Below are positions 9,957 to 20,036 of a DNA stretch of 64,000 nt, piece by piece. The translations under genes were made by a program, and so were the position numbers. The stretch is from Lelliottia sp. WAP21 (GTDB taxonomy: Bacteria > Pseudomonadota > Gammaproteobacteria > Enterobacterales > Enterobacteriaceae): the NCBI RefSeq assembly GCF_020532665.2, contig NZ_JAIWPG020000005.1, positions 310,001-374,000 on the forward strand, read 5' to 3'. The notes beneath the pieces are model-generated. The model saw only the letters and a list, made by a program, of their open reading frames with translations. It was not told the DNA's origin and did no database searches. Positions within the stretch are counted from its first letter, which is position 1. Each line of letters begins with the position of its first letter.

Positions 9957-10005
9957 GGTGAATCCTCTCGTTGATTCTTAAAGTTTTGCAAGCGCACTCT
10001 GCGCT

Positions 10006-11025
10006 CTACCTGAAACCTTGTGCGGCCATCGCTAACGTCGTGTCGAGCATTCGATTAGCAAAGCCCCATTCGTTATCACACCACACCAGCGTTTTGATGA
10101 GGTGGGCACCGCTGACCCGCGTTTGGGTACCATCGACAATGGCACTGTGCGGATCGTGGTTAAAATCTACTGAGACCAACGGTAATTCCGTATAGTCAAC
10201 TATACCATGAAATGCACCTTGCGCCGCTTTTTGCAGCAACAGGTTGACTTCACACGCTTTTACCGGTTTCTTCACCGACACGCTGAGGTCAATAGCGGTG
10301 ACATTTATGGTCGGCACACGGACCGCAATGGCCTCAAAACGGTCATTAAACTGCGGGAAAATTCGGGTGATACCCGCCGCCAGTTTCGTATCCACCGGAA
10401 TAATGGACTGACTCGCCGCTCGTGTGCGACGCAGATCCGGATGGTACGCATCAATAACCTGCTGATCGTGCATGGCAGAGTGAATAGTGGTCACGGTGCC
10501 CGATTCAATGCCATAGGCATCGTCTAATAGTTTGATGACCGGAATAATGCAGTTAGTGGTGCAGGAGGCGTTGGAGACAATGCGGTGTACGGCCTGGAGT
10601 TCCTGATGGTTCACGCCGTAAACGACAGTGGCATCAAGATCGTGACCCCCGGGATGGGAAAACAGGACTTTTTTTGCCCCGGCTTTCAGATGCGCTTCGC
10701 CATGTTCGCGAAGGCCATACACGCCGGTGCAGTCGAGGACCACATCCACTCCCAGCTCACGCCATGGCAGCGCGTCGATGCTTTGCTCATGCAGAACGCG
10801 AATCACGTCGTCACCGACGAAGAGCTGCTCTCTTTCCTGGCGAACATCCCAGGCAAAGCGCCCATGGCTGGTATCATATTTCAACAAATGCGCCATGCCC
10901 GTGGCATCCGCCAGTTCGTTGATTGCCACCACGGTGATTTCCGCCCGGCGTCCGGATTCGTATAAAGCGCGAACCACGTTACGCCCGATGCGACCGAAGC
11001 CATTAATCGCTACGCGTACGGTCAT
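10006..11025 (-). CDS. epd: D-erythrose-4-phosphate dehydrogenase
   Basis: A 339-residue NAD-dependent enzyme of the GAPDH superfamily that oxidises erythrose 4-phosphate to 4-phosphoerythronate, the first step of pyridoxal 5'-phosphate synthesis in enterics. The Rossmann motif GFGRIG is at 9-14 and the nucleophile C155 lies in SNASCTTNC. The sequence tracks E. coli Epd rather than GapA, and the position at the head of the pgk-fbaA operon confirms it. The 234 bp upstream separate it from yggC and must hold the operon promoter; no CRP or Cra site was mapped with confidence. Confidence 0.97.
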   Translation of the reverse strand: MTVRVAINGFGRIGRNVVRALYESGRRAEITVVAINELADATGMAHLLKYDTSHGRFAWDVRQEREQLFVGDDVIRVLHEQSIDALPWRELGVDVVLDCTGVYGLREHGEAHLKAGAKKVLFSHPGGHDLDATVVYGVNHQELQAVHRIVSNASCTTNCIIPVIKLLDDAYGIESGTVTTIHSAMHDQQVIDAYHPDLRRTRAASQSIIPVDTKLAAGITRIFPQFNDRFEAIAVRVPTINVTAIDLSVSVKKPVKACEVNLLLQKAAQGAFHGIVDYTELPLVSVDFNHDPHSAIVDGTQTRVSGAHLIKTLVWCDNEWGFANRMLDTTLAMAAQGFR

Positions 11026-11259
11026 AGATCTCCTGCAAGGCTATCCCTGAGTTGAGGTGCTGAAAGAGTAATCCAGCGACGCCCGAAGGGGAACCTTACC
11101 TGTCACAAACTGCGATTGATTGGTCAATTGTCGAACATTTAATCGACTGAAACGCTTCAGCAAGAATAAGCGAAACGAGGAATAAAAGGAACGGCCCACC
11201 GGAGAGATTCGCCATTTATCTGACTTGCGTCACATTTTCATCAGCAAATGCCCACTGGA

Positions 11260-11979
11260 TTATTCCATTCTGCCAACCCTGTATTCGCCAGCATCCGTCA
11301 TACACAATACGACATCAGCCTGACGACTATGGCATAGCACGCGCTCAACATTTGGACCATCCGTGCGTAAATAAAAAGCCTGCGCCTCATCCTGCGTTAA
11401 CCCCCCAGCGACCTTTCGCTGCACAAGACGTTCACGCAGTGCCGACGCGTTTGCGGTAATAAACACAGAGAAATCACAAAAGGCACCCAACGCCTTCCAC
11501 ATATCGTCATCCAGTAAAAGCCAGTTTCCTTCTACAATGACAATGCTGGCGGTGACTGTAATCGCTGCTTCGACAGGGTCATGCTTTTGCCTGTCATACT
11601 GTGGCCAGTCTACAATCTCCTCGCCAAGCTGGCGCAGATTGCTTGCCAGCTTTGCCACATCAAAGGTTTCCGGTGCGCCTTTAAAAGGACGCAGCTGATT
11701 GGCATCCAGCCAGGCGTTGTAATGATGGAATCCATCCATCGGGAGCGTTTGCATAGCGGGCAGGCCGGGCTCCCTCTGGCAGAGGTATTCCCAGAATGTC
11801 GTTAAGGTAGACTTGCCTGTTCCTGGCGGGGCGCTAAGAAAAACCACGGTCCTTCTTTTACCGCTTCGTCTGTGCAGCTTCGCTATATGCTGTAGCAGGG
11901 GCAAATGGACGTGTTGAATTTCGGCTTCGCTGTACTGTGCATCAACCTGTAATCCATTCACTGTCAGGCTTATTTTCAC
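11260..11979 (-). CDS. yggC: YggC, predicted P-loop kinase (PanK/uridine kinase-like)
   Basis: A 239-residue cytoplasmic protein similar to E. coli YggC. The Walker A motif APPGTGKST is at 50-59, followed by MDGFHHYN, a typical substrate-side block in the phosphoribulokinase/uridine kinase/pantothenate kinase superfamily, and VIVEGNWLLLDD. A small-molecule kinase of unknown substrate is the fair reading. It is the last gene of the cmtBA-yggPFDC operon and overlaps yggD by 4 bp, so it probably phosphorylates an intermediate of that pathway. Confidence 0.88.
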   Translation of the reverse strand: MKISLTVNGLQVDAQYSEAEIQHVHLPLLQHIAKLHRRSGKRRTVVFLSAPPGTGKSTLTTFWEYLCQREPGLPAMQTLPMDGFHHYNAWLDANQLRPFKGAPETFDVAKLASNLRQLGEEIVDWPQYDRQKHDPVEAAITVTASIVIVEGNWLLLDDDMWKALGAFCDFSVFITANASALRERLVQRKVAGGLTQDEAQAFYLRTDGPNVERVLCHSRQADVVLCMTDAGEYRVGRME

Positions 11980-12485
11980 GGATCTAATTCCTTGAGTATC
12001 GTCGTTACCGCCAGCGTCATTGCCGTTTTGACCATACCCGTAAAGCGAACCTCAGACCACGCTGCAAAATCGGCAAATTTCATCGACTTAAGCGCATTAA
12101 ATAAGGTTGCATTACGGGTAATGCTATTAACGTTGCTGATAAAATCCCAGGTAATGTCATCCGCAAAATCCGGAACTTCACGCTGTTCATTAAGAAACTG
12201 ACTGAACTGAGAGAAGTGGGTGATATCGGCATAAAGCCACTTATCCATTTTTCCCAGCGCATAAATCAAACGCAACGCCACATTAATATCGTCAAGCGGC
12301 CCGCTTTGGGCGAGTAACGGCTTCACTGCATATTCCACGATCTCTTCATCATTATTCACGAACAGCGACGGCAGAAAACGTCTTATACCCAGCAGCAACA
12401 TTTCGTTTGCCGTTGTCATAAACGAAAGTAAATCCAGCTGAGCGTCCAGTTGCTCAATTACGTCGTCTTCGGTTAGCGTCGTCAT
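11976..12485 (-). CDS. yggD: YggD, MtlR/FumE family protein
   Basis: A 169-residue mostly helical protein of the MtlR family. E. coli MtlR represses the mannitol operon indirectly, while its paralogue YggD has been reported to have fumarase activity and renamed FumE. The opening segment TLTEDDVIEQLD and the block GPLDDINVALRLIYALGKMDKWLY are typical of the family. No DNA-binding motif is visible. Its place among mannitol-PTS-like cmt genes fits a regulator paired with that PTS better than a central metabolic enzyme, but this is inference. It starts 15 bp after yggF and overlaps yggC by 4 bp. Confidence 0.85.
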   Translation of the reverse strand: MTTLTEDDVIEQLDAQLDLLSFMTTANEMLLLGIRRFLPSLFVNNDEEIVEYAVKPLLAQSGPLDDINVALRLIYALGKMDKWLYADITHFSQFSQFLNEQREVPDFADDITWDFISNVNSITRNATLFNALKSMKFADFAAWSEVRFTGMVKTAMTLAVTTILKELDP

Positions 12486-12500
12486 TCGTTTCTCGATAAA

Positions 12501-13472
12501 TCACCATGAATGCAGGGAGTCTATTATATTACACGTTCGGTCAGCGCCGCCGATCAGTAAAGTTTGCGTGCGCACCCCATTCGTCACCTGCTGAATGCCG
12601 CTCACCAGATCGCCGCCGGTGACACCTGTCGCAGAGAAAATGACGTCCTGACTTGCCACGAGTTCACGGAGGGAGTAGACGCGGTTGATTTCCACCTCCA
12701 TCGTTTTACAGCGAAGATGTTCCTCTGCAGCCAGACGCCTGTTCTCCTCCGACTCACCTTTCGCCTGACAGTAGTCGATAAGTTCTGCCTGCATATCTCC
12801 GTCCAGCGCGGCAACCGCACAGGCAGAGATCACCCCTTCCGGTGCGCCACCTGTGGTGTACATAACATCGTAATGATTGTCCTGCAGACAAGTCAGTACA
12901 CTGGCAGCAACGTCACCATCAGCCAGAGCAAAAACCTTTACACCCAGAGCGGTAGCATCACTGATTGCATCACGTAATCGAGGCTTATCGAGCGTGACCA
13001 TTCGCAGTGTGTCCAATGGCTTGCCGAGCGCCTGCGCAACGTTACGGAGGTTATCGACCAGGGGTAAACGGAGATCGATGGCTCCTTTAGCCAGCCGGTT
13101 AACGACCAGTTTTTTCATATACATATCGGGGGCATGGAGCAAGCTCCCTTGTGGAGCAAAAGCCATTACCGCCAGCGCATTGCTTTGCCCCATCGCCACC
13201 ATCCGGGTGCCTTCAATAGGATCGACAGCAATATCCACGTTGGGTCCGCCGCCCTTCCCGACCTCTTCCCCTATCCATAACATGGGCGCGCGGTCAATCT
13301 CGCCCTCACCGATGACAATGCGCCCATGAATCGCCATCTGGTTGAGAGAATGGCGCATTGCTGTCACCGCCAGTCCGTCAATTTTATTTTTGTCACCGCA
13401 ACCGATTTGGGGCCAGGCAGCGAGCGCCGCCTGCTCCGTTGTGCGAAACAGCGACCAGGCAAGCGACATCAT
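12501..13472 (-). CDS. yggF: YggF, class II fructose-1,6-bisphosphatase
   Basis: A 323-residue member of the GlpX family, close to E. coli YggF. Members hydrolyse fructose 1,6-bisphosphate with Mn2+. The metal and phosphate-binding motifs GEGEID (55-60) and DPIEGT (84-89) are intact, as is the later TTGGAPEGV segment. E. coli YggF has FBPase activity, although a sugar bisphosphate specific to this operon could be the true substrate. It overlaps the yggP stop by 4 bp (ATGA), indicating translational coupling in the cmt operon. Confidence 0.9.
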   Translation of the reverse strand: MMSLAWSLFRTTEQAALAAWPQIGCGDKNKIDGLAVTAMRHSLNQMAIHGRIVIGEGEIDRAPMLWIGEEVGKGGGPNVDIAVDPIEGTRMVAMGQSNALAVMAFAPQGSLLHAPDMYMKKLVVNRLAKGAIDLRLPLVDNLRNVAQALGKPLDTLRMVTLDKPRLRDAISDATALGVKVFALADGDVAASVLTCLQDNHYDVMYTTGGAPEGVISACAVAALDGDMQAELIDYCQAKGESEENRRLAAEEHLRCKTMEVEINRVYSLRELVASQDVIFSATGVTGGDLVSGIQQVTNGVRTQTLLIGGADRTCNIIDSLHSW

Positions 13473-14746
13473 GCTATCGCCTCCCCGATATCCACGCCAA
13501 AATGCGCCAGCAAATATTTTTCTGCCTGCTCATTCCAGATACCGTGCGTCCCGGCAACCAGTGAGGCCAGCTCGCGGAACAGTGGATTGTTTTTGCCTTT
13601 CTCGGCAAAATCTGAGATTGCCGTCAAAGGCAGGGTTACGCCGTTATAAATCAGCTTTTTACCTCCAGGAATCGACGGCAAATTCAGTACCGTCTCGGGC
13701 ACCGCGTCCAGCCCACCAATATGTGTCACCATAAAGGAAGGTTGCAGTCTGCCTGAGGCGCTCAGGGCGATCGCTTCTTTCATATCCTCCGTCGAACCAC
13801 CGGAGGTCCCGACCACATGCGTGCTGTTGTAATGCACGTTATAAAAGTTAAGCGGGACCTTAAAATCTTTATCCGTGGGTCCAGCAAAGAAGTTAAGGCA
13901 GCCATCTTCCGCCAGGAGTTCGTCGGCCATTTCCACTACCGACGGAACCGCCGCATAGACAAAGACGTCATCGAAACCGGCATCGTCGGTAAGCGCGCGC
14001 AGAGCCGTGGCGGGGTTATCTACGCCAGTGGTATTGACATAAATAAGCTCGATGCCCTTTGCGGCAGCCTGTTCTACGGGCAAAAGCTTACGGGCCTGTG
14101 CCAGGCGAGTTTCATCAATATCAACCACCACAATACGTGAAGGCTGAACATCCCCGTTGATGGCGTAATCAATCGCGCCGATTCCCATTGGACCAGCACA
14201 GGCCAGCAGAGCAAGATTTCCGCCAGGCTTTATTCCCATGCGGTGTTCGTAGACATATTGCGTGGTATGGTAATTTGCTTTATATGCGCCAATAATACAG
14301 CAGGTTGGTTCGGCCAACGACGCGGCAGCGAAATAGGATCCGTTATACGGTAATACGCATCCCAAATTAACGGCTACCTCCGGGATAATCATGTAGGTAG
14401 CGTTACCGCCAAAATATTCATAGCTGTACCCTGCCGAATAACCTGACGGTAAACCCATGGCGGGTTGTAAAACAAAACGCTGCCCTTTCTTATATTTTCC
14501 TGTCAGGTTCTTACCCACCTCAACAATCACCCCTGCACATTCATGTCCGGTAATTACTGGGTGATTTTCTAAATCATCCGGCACACGCTTATGCTCACTG
14601 CCGAGCATGGCAGCTTTCCAGGTTGATAAACAGACACTATCCGAAATAACGCTAACCAGTAATTCGTTATCCGTAATGGCAGGCAAATCGAACTCGCGTA
14701 AACGTACATCGCCCTTACCATAAATCGCGGCAACTTTTGTTTTCAT
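13469..14746 (-). CDS. yggP: YggP, zinc-type sugar (alcohol) dehydrogenase family
   Basis: A 425-residue medium-chain dehydrogenase/reductase. The zinc-site region includes GHEC (67-70) and the block ISDSVCLSTWK around C39; a nucleotide-binding fold follows (LLACAGPMGIGAID, then VVVDIDETRL). The best guess is oxidation of a phosphorylated sugar alcohol delivered by the CmtAB PTS, because it sits between the PTS genes and YggF. The substrate is unknown. It lies 21 bp after cmtA and overlaps yggF. Confidence 0.88.
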   Translation of the reverse strand: MKTKVAAIYGKGDVRLREFDLPAITDNELLVSVISDSVCLSTWKAAMLGSEHKRVPDDLENHPVITGHECAGVIVEVGKNLTGKYKKGQRFVLQPAMGLPSGYSAGYSYEYFGGNATYMIIPEVAVNLGCVLPYNGSYFAAASLAEPTCCIIGAYKANYHTTQYVYEHRMGIKPGGNLALLACAGPMGIGAIDYAINGDVQPSRIVVVDIDETRLAQARKLLPVEQAAAKGIELIYVNTTGVDNPATALRALTDDAGFDDVFVYAAVPSVVEMADELLAEDGCLNFFAGPTDKDFKVPLNFYNVHYNSTHVVGTSGGSTEDMKEAIALSASGRLQPSFMVTHIGGLDAVPETVLNLPSIPGGKKLIYNGVTLPLTAISDFAEKGKNNPLFRELASLVAGTHGIWNEQAEKYLLAHFGVDIGEAIA

Positions 14747-14767
14747 GTTAAACCTCTATAAATCAGA

Positions 14768-16150
14768 TTAGATTTCAGCAGTTATTTTTTTGTAGAGCAC
14801 GTCGAGCTGCGGATCGCCGATATAATTATGAATAAGAATTAATGGTTTCTCTGATACGCGTTTTACCCGACCTTCAAGACTGGCATGCGTCACGACAATA
14901 TCTGCGTCAGAAGGAATATTCTCAATAGCATAATGTTTTACCTCTATTGCCAGACCGCCCTTCTCAAGTCGTTTTCGGAAGGTGGTTGCCCCCATCGCAC
15001 TTGACCCCATTCCCGCATCGCAGACAAAAGCAATTCGCTTAACGTTTTTAAGTGAAAATGCGCCCTCCTGCTTCATGGATTTAATGGCTTTCGTTGATTC
15101 CGCAAAACGGTCTTCATTTTCGGTTTCTACCGACTTTTCCATTTTCAGGATCACGGATGTTACTGCAAAGGTCACTATCGCCCCCACCGCGACGCCAGCG
15201 ACTGTCGCCATAAACGAGCCTTTCGGCGTTAAGGCGAGATAGGCAAAAATGGAGCCGGGGCTTGGCCCTGCCACCAGACCGCCGTCGAGTAAATTAAAGG
15301 TCCAGGTACCCGCCATTCCCCCGGCAATCATGCCTGCCAGCGTGAGGGGTTTCATCAACACATACGGGAAATAGAGTTCATGGATCCCGCCAAGAAAGTG
15401 AATAATCATCGCCCCCGGCGCAGAGCGTTTGCTCATGCCCTTTCCGAAGAGGGAAAACGCAAGGAGTAATCCGAGCCCGGGACCGGGATTGGAGGCCACC
15501 ATAAAGAAGATGGATTTCCCGTCAACGGAGGCCTGCTGCATACCCAGTGGGTAGTACACCCCTTGATCGATAGCATTGTTCAGGAAAAGAATTTTGGCGG
15601 GTTCATTGATAACGGATAGCAGGGGGAGATAACCTGCATGTACCAACGCTTCAATACACTCTTTTACGAAGGTATTGGCGATCAACACCGCGGGACCGAT
15701 GACTTCAAACCCAAGCAGGCACAGCAACATACCGGCGATGCCGAGTGAAAAGTTATTGATCACCATCTCAAAACCAGCAGGAATGCGCTTCTCCAGACCC
15801 CGGTCGATGTATTTAATCATCAGCCCGCCCAGCGGCCCCATGATCATCGATCCCAGGAACATAGGGATATCCGCCCCCACGATCACCCCGATGGTGCCAA
15901 TCCCTCCCATCACCGCACCACGTTTGCCACCGATCAGATGCCCTCCCGTTGAACCAATCATTACCGGCAATAAATAGGTAATCATTGGGCCGACTATTTT
16001 TGCAAAATGCTCATTTGGCAACCAACCGGTTGGAATAAATAATGCGGTAATGAATCCCCAGGCAATAAAGGCACCAATATTCGGGATGACCATTGCCGTC
16101 AAAAAGCCACCAAAAGCCTGGACTTTTGCACGAGCAGACTTATTTTCCAT
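14768..16150 (-). CDS. cmtA: CmtA, mannitol-family PTS EIICB component
   Basis: A 460-residue fused PTS permease of the fructose-mannitol family. The N-terminal part to about 345 is the IIC membrane domain with many hydrophobic segments and the conserved substrate loop GGIHELYFPYV. The C-terminal IIB domain starts near 365 and has the phosphorylated Cys at about 377 in FVCDAGMGSSAMG. Unlike MtlA it lacks a fused IIA domain, which CmtB supplies. An upstream in-frame ATG at 16189 overlaps cmtB; the start at 16150 gives the E. coli N-terminus MENKSARAKVQ. E. coli cmt is called cryptic mannitol, but its substrate is unproven. Confidence 0.93.
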   Translation of the reverse strand: MENKSARAKVQAFGGFLTAMVIPNIGAFIAWGFITALFIPTGWLPNEHFAKIVGPMITYLLPVMIGSTGGHLIGGKRGAVMGGIGTIGVIVGADIPMFLGSMIMGPLGGLMIKYIDRGLEKRIPAGFEMVINNFSLGIAGMLLCLLGFEVIGPAVLIANTFVKECIEALVHAGYLPLLSVINEPAKILFLNNAIDQGVYYPLGMQQASVDGKSIFFMVASNPGPGLGLLLAFSLFGKGMSKRSAPGAMIIHFLGGIHELYFPYVLMKPLTLAGMIAGGMAGTWTFNLLDGGLVAGPSPGSIFAYLALTPKGSFMATVAGVAVGAIVTFAVTSVILKMEKSVETENEDRFAESTKAIKSMKQEGAFSLKNVKRIAFVCDAGMGSSAMGATTFRKRLEKGGLAIEVKHYAIENIPSDADIVVTHASLEGRVKRVSEKPLILIHNYIGDPQLDVLYKKITAEI

Positions 16151-16175
16151 GATATTATCCTGTAAAGGAAAGTGA

Positions 16176-16619
16176 TTAGGCGTTAGCAATAATTTCCGTA
16201 AGTTCTTTTTCCGTTTGACAATTTAAGAGTGCAGCTAAGTTTTCGTTTTCAGATAACAACTCACTCAGCGCCTGAATAGCGCCAATATGAGAATCTGGAT
16301 CGGCAGCTGATAAACCTATTAACAGCTTTACGGGTTCATCGTCATTACTAAATCTCACGCCATTTTTCAATAGCGTTAATGACATTCCCGTTTTTAAAGC
16401 GCCATGCTCTGGTCTTGCGTGAGGCATCGCCACGCCAGGTGCCAAAATATAATAAGGACCATTGTTTAGCGTAGAATCTTTAATAGACTGAATGTAGTGC
16501 GTGTTGATATATGCATTTTGCAGCAACGACGCCATGCAAAGATCGATTGCCTCCTGCCAGTTATGAGCTGAATGTTTTATTGTTATTGATTCATGCGGGA
16601 AATAATTTATGAGTCGCAT
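16176..16619 (-). CDS. cmtB: CmtB, mannitol-family PTS EIIA component
   Basis: A 147-residue cytoplasmic EIIA domain, the length of E. coli CmtB. The phospho-accepting His is H67 in the motif GVAMPHARPE. It would pass phosphate from HPr to the IIB domain of CmtA. The start at 16619 gives the usual MRL N-terminus; a longer ORF opens at 16682 but extends into AT-rich leader without support. It heads the six-gene operon cmtB-cmtA-yggP-yggF-yggD-yggC, with 25 bp to cmtA. The gene is more AT-rich than the neighbouring core genes. Confidence 0.92.
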   Translation of the reverse strand: MRLINYFPHESITIKHSAHNWQEAIDLCMASLLQNAYINTHYIQSIKDSTLNNGPYYILAPGVAMPHARPEHGALKTGMSLTLLKNGVRFSNDDEPVKLLIGLSAADPDSHIGAIQALSELLSENENLAALLNCQTEKELTEIIANA

Positions 16620-16962
16620 AAGCCCTCTCTTATTTTTAGGATACAGCCTTAACGTAAAAATAAAATACGCGTGCCAAAGCATTAAAGCAAACAGGCGGAA
16701 TAGTGAGAGGAGAAGAATTGAAGAATATTTAACGCCTTAAATAACAGCGATTTATGTGCATTATTTTATTTTGCAACTCGATGAATGCAATCTTCGCTGC
16801 AAATATACAAAAAAGACAATAATCATTTATGCGATATGCATCACTTTTTATCTCTTGCTATGTATAAATTAAGTGATCTTGTGCATAAAAAAACCAGGCG
16901 ATTTTAATCTACCTGGCCTTTAACGTTTCCCCGGCGACTATCGTCCGCCAGAGCAATGGCGA
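16620..16962. other. AT-rich intergenic region upstream of cmtB
   Basis: About 340 bp between cmtB and the tktA stop. The left two-thirds are very AT-rich and should contain the minus-strand cmt operon promoter, but no promoter or operator could be fixed with confidence. The right end holds the tktA terminator. No ORF worth reporting was seen. Confidence 0.6.
16886..16922 (-). terminator. Intrinsic terminator of tktA
   Basis: On the minus strand CCAGG (16912-16916) pairs with CCTGG (16894-16898) across an AT-rich loop, flanked by GGC/GCG partial pairing and followed by seven T. It lies about 40 bp past the tktA stop. Confidence 0.72.
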
Positions 16963-18954
16963 TTACAGCAGTTCTTTTGCTTTCGCGACAACGTTCTCAA
17001 CGGTAAAGCCGAACTCTTCGAACAGCTGCTCTGCCGGAGCAGATTCACCGAAGGTGGTCATACCCACGATAGCGCCGTTCAGGCCCACGTATTTGAACCA
17101 GTAGTCAGCAATACCCGCTTCTACTGCTACGCGTGCGGTAACCGCTTTCGGCAGCACGGATTCGCGGTATGCGGCATCCTGTTTGTCGAACGCGTCGGTA
17201 GACGGCATGGAAACCACGCGCGCTTTAACGCCTTCGGCAGACAGTTTTTCCCAGGCTGCTACAGCCAGCTCCACTTCGGAACCGGTCGCGATGAAGATCA
17301 GCTCTGGCTGACCTGCACAATCTTTCAGCACGTAACCACCGCGAGCGATGTTCGCCAGCTGCTCTGGAGTACGTTCCTGCTGTGCCAGGTTCTGACGGGA
17401 GAGGATCAGCGCGGTCGGGCCGTCCTGACGCTCAACGCCATATTTCCACGCAACCGCAGACTCAACCTGGTCACATGGACGCCATGTAGACATGTTTGGC
17501 GTGACGCGCAGAGAAGCCACCTGCTCTACCGGCTGGTGAGTTGGACCGTCTTCGCCCAGACCGATGGAGTCGTGGGTGTAGACCATCACCTGACGCTGTT
17601 TCATCAGCGCAGCCATACGTACGGCGTTACGTGCGTACTCGACAAACATCAGGAAGGTAGAGGTGTACGGCAGGAAACCACCGTGCAGGGAGATACCGTT
17701 CGCAATCGCGGTCATACCGAATTCACGCACACCGTAATGGATGTAGTTACCCGCGGTATCTTCGTTGATCGCTTTTGAACCAGACCAGATAGTCAGGTTA
17801 GATGGCGCCAGGTCAGCAGAACCGCCCAGGAATTCTGGCAGCAGTGGACCGAAGGCTTCAATCGCGTTCTGAGACGCTTTACGGCTGGCGATTTTAGCAG
17901 GATTCGCTTGCAGCGTAGCGATGATCTCTTTCGCTTTCGCGTCGAAATCGGCTGGCATGTCACCTTTCATACGGCGGGTGAATTCAGCGGCTTCCTGAGG
18001 GAAGGCTTTCGCATAAGCAGCAAACTTCTCGTTCCATGCCGCTTCTTTTGCCTGACCAGCTTCTTTCGCATCCCACTGAGCGTAGATCTCAGAAGGGATT
18101 TCGAATGGACCGTATTTCCAGCCCAGTTTTTCACGGGTCAGTGCGATTTCTGCATCGCCCAGCGGTGCACCGTGAGAATCATGCGTGCCTTCTTTATTCG
18201 GTGAGCCGAAACCAATAATGGTTTTGCACATCAGCAGAGAAGGTTTATCCGTCACTGCACGCGCTTCTTCAACCGCACGTTTAATCGAGTCAGCATTATG
18301 GCCATCAACGCCGCGCACAACGTGCCAGCCGTAGGCTTCGAAACGCTTCGCCGTATCGTCTGTGAACCAGCCTTCAACATGACCGTCGATGGAGATGCCG
18401 TTGTCGTCATAGAACGCAACCAGTTTGCCCAGTTTCAGGGTACCGGCCAGGGAGCACACTTCGTGAGAAATGCCTTCCATCATGCAGCCATCGCCCATGA
18501 ACGCATAGGTAAAGTGATCAACGATGTCGTGACCCGGACGGTTAAACTGTGCCGCCATGGTTTTTTCAGCAATCGCCATACCCACGGCGTTCGCAATACC
18601 CTGACCCAGCGGGCCAGTGGTGGTTTCGACGCCAGCGGTGTAACCCACTTCAGGGTGGCCTGGGGTTTTGGAGTGCAGCTGACGGAAGTTTTTCAGCTCT
18701 TCGATAGGCAGTGCATAACCGGTGAGGTGCAGCAGGCTATAGATCAGCATAGAGCCGTGACCGTTTGACAACACAAAACGGTCGCGGTCTGCCCAGAGTG
18801 GGTTCTGCGGGTTGTGATTCAAAAAATCACGCCACAGCACTTCGGCAATGTCAGCCATACCCATTGGTGCACCCGGGTGACCAGATTTGGCTTTCTGTAC
18901 TGCGTCCATGCTCAGCGCACGAATAGCATTAGCAAGCTCTTTACGTGAGGACAT
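16963..18954 (-). CDS. tktA: Transketolase A
   Basis: A 663-residue thiamine-diphosphate enzyme, the E. coli length, that moves two-carbon ketol units between sugar phosphates in the non-oxidative pentose phosphate pathway and supplies erythrose 4-phosphate. SGHPGAP with catalytic H26 is near the N-terminus; the ThDP motif GDGCMMEG is at 154-161; the pyrimidine domain carries the conserved [15 protein letters not shown]. An in-frame upstream ATG at 19101 would add 49 residues that match nothing in the family, so the start at 18954 is used. It is divergent from loiP. Confidence 0.98.
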   Translation of the reverse strand: MSSRKELANAIRALSMDAVQKAKSGHPGAPMGMADIAEVLWRDFLNHNPQNPLWADRDRFVLSNGHGSMLIYSLLHLTGYALPIEELKNFRQLHSKTPGHPEVGYTAGVETTTGPLGQGIANAVGMAIAEKTMAAQFNRPGHDIVDHFTYAFMGDGCMMEGISHEVCSLAGTLKLGKLVAFYDDNGISIDGHVEGWFTDDTAKRFEAYGWHVVRGVDGHNADSIKRAVEEARAVTDKPSLLMCKTIIGFGSPNKEGTHDSHGAPLGDAEIALTREKLGWKYGPFEIPSEIYAQWDAKEAGQAKEAAWNEKFAAYAKAFPQEAAEFTRRMKGDMPADFDAKAKEIIATLQANPAKIASRKASQNAIEAFGPLLPEFLGGSADLAPSNLTIWSGSKAINEDTAGNYIHYGVREFGMTAIANGISLHGGFLPYTSTFLMFVEYARNAVRMAALMKQRQVMVYTHDSIGLGEDGPTHQPVEQVASLRVTPNMSTWRPCDQVESAVAWKYGVERQDGPTALILSRQNLAQQERTPEQLANIARGGYVLKDCAGQPELIFIATGSEVELAVAAWEKLSAEGVKARVVSMPSTDAFDKQDAAYRESVLPKAVTARVAVEAGIADYWFKYVGLNGAIVGMTTFGESAPAEQLFEEFGFTVENVVAKAKELL

Positions 18955-19223
18955 TTTAACTCCAGATCGGACTGTTAAAGGCCATGCCCTTGACGACAGC
19001 GCGTTTTGGGCTACGCCGGAAAAAAGTGCCAACAATGTAACCCAAGCCGCAAAGCATGTACATGGAGCATTCTTTTGCCGTTTAAGAAATCTCTGGATCA
19101 TGCTCGCATGTTGCGCAATCTACTCGCCCGGCGCTGTCGATATTCCTTATACTGAGCACACTCCCGCATCGCTGTCGGTGCTTTTCGGATTTTTTTCAGA
19201 TTAATGGCTACGGAAGCAACATC

Positions 19224-19982
19224 ATGAAAATGCGTGCAATTGTGCTGGCTTTAGGAACAACGCTCCTGCTGAGCGGCTGTCAGAATATGGATTCTAACGG
19301 TCTGCTGAGTTCTGGCGCCGAAGCCTTTCAGGCCTATTCGCTAAGCGATGCGCAGGTAAAAGAATTAAGCGATCAAGCCTGTAAAGAGATGGACGGAAAA
19401 GCGACCATCGCACCGGCAAACAGTACCTACGCGCAGCGTCTGACCAAAATCGCCTCCGCGCTGGGCGATAACATCAACGGCCAGCCGGTGAACTACAAAG
19501 TCTATATGGCGAAAGATGTGAACGCCTTCGCCATGGCCAACGGGTGTATCCGTGTTTACAGCGGGCTGATGGACATGATGACCGATAACGAAGTGGAAGC
19601 GGTGATCGGACATGAAATGGGCCACGTTGCGCTGGGTCACGTGAAGAAAGGCATGCAGGTCGCACTGGGGACCAACGCCGTACGTGCGGCAGCGGCTTCA
19701 GCGGGTGGTATCGTCGGCAGCCTGTCGCAGTCGCAGCTTGGCGATGTGGGTGAAAAACTGGTTAACTCTCAGTTCTCCCAGCGTCAGGAATCTGAAGCAG
19801 ATGACTACTCCTACGATCTGTTGCGCAAACGCGGGATTAATCCATCCGGTTTAGCCACCAGCTTCGAAAAGCTGGCGAAACTGGAAGCTGGTCGTCAAAG
19901 CTCCATGTTTGACGATCACCCGGCGTCCGTTGAACGTGCCCAGCATATTCGCGACCGTATGGCCGCTGACGGAATTAAATAA
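19224..19982 (+). CDS. loiP: Outer-membrane metalloprotease LoiP (YggG)
   Basis: A 252-residue lipoprotein with a type II signal peptide and lipobox LLSGC, lipidated Cys at 19. It is an M48-family zinc protease: HEMGH at 130-134, with the third ligand in ESEADDYSYD near 192. LoiP is an outer-membrane protease of enterics that cuts between adjacent Phe residues and is more abundant at low osmolarity; in E. coli it works with the chaperone BepA. It lies divergent from tktA, as in E. coli. Sequence and length match throughout. Confidence 0.96.
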   Translation: MKMRAIVLALGTTLLLSGCQNMDSNGLLSSGAEAFQAYSLSDAQVKELSDQACKEMDGKATIAPANSTYAQRLTKIASALGDNINGQPVNYKVYMAKDVNAFAMANGCIRVYSGLMDMMTDNEVEAVIGHEMGHVALGHVKKGMQVALGTNAVRAAAASAGGIVGSLSQSQLGDVGEKLVNSQFSQRQESEADDYSYDLLRKRGINPSGLATSFEKLAKLEAGRQSSMFDDHPASVERAQHIRDRMAADGIK

Positions 19983-19988
19983 ACACGG

Positions 19989-20027
19989 GTTATGCCGCGT
20001 ATCCTCAACGCGGCATAACGCATTTTT
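19989..20027 (+). terminator. Intrinsic terminator of loiP
   Basis: GTTATGCCGCG (19989-19999) pairs perfectly with CGCGGCATAAC (20009-20019), followed within three bases by six T. It ends loiP just before the convergent ankyrin gene. Confidence 0.92.
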
Positions 20028-20036
20028 TCGCGATCG

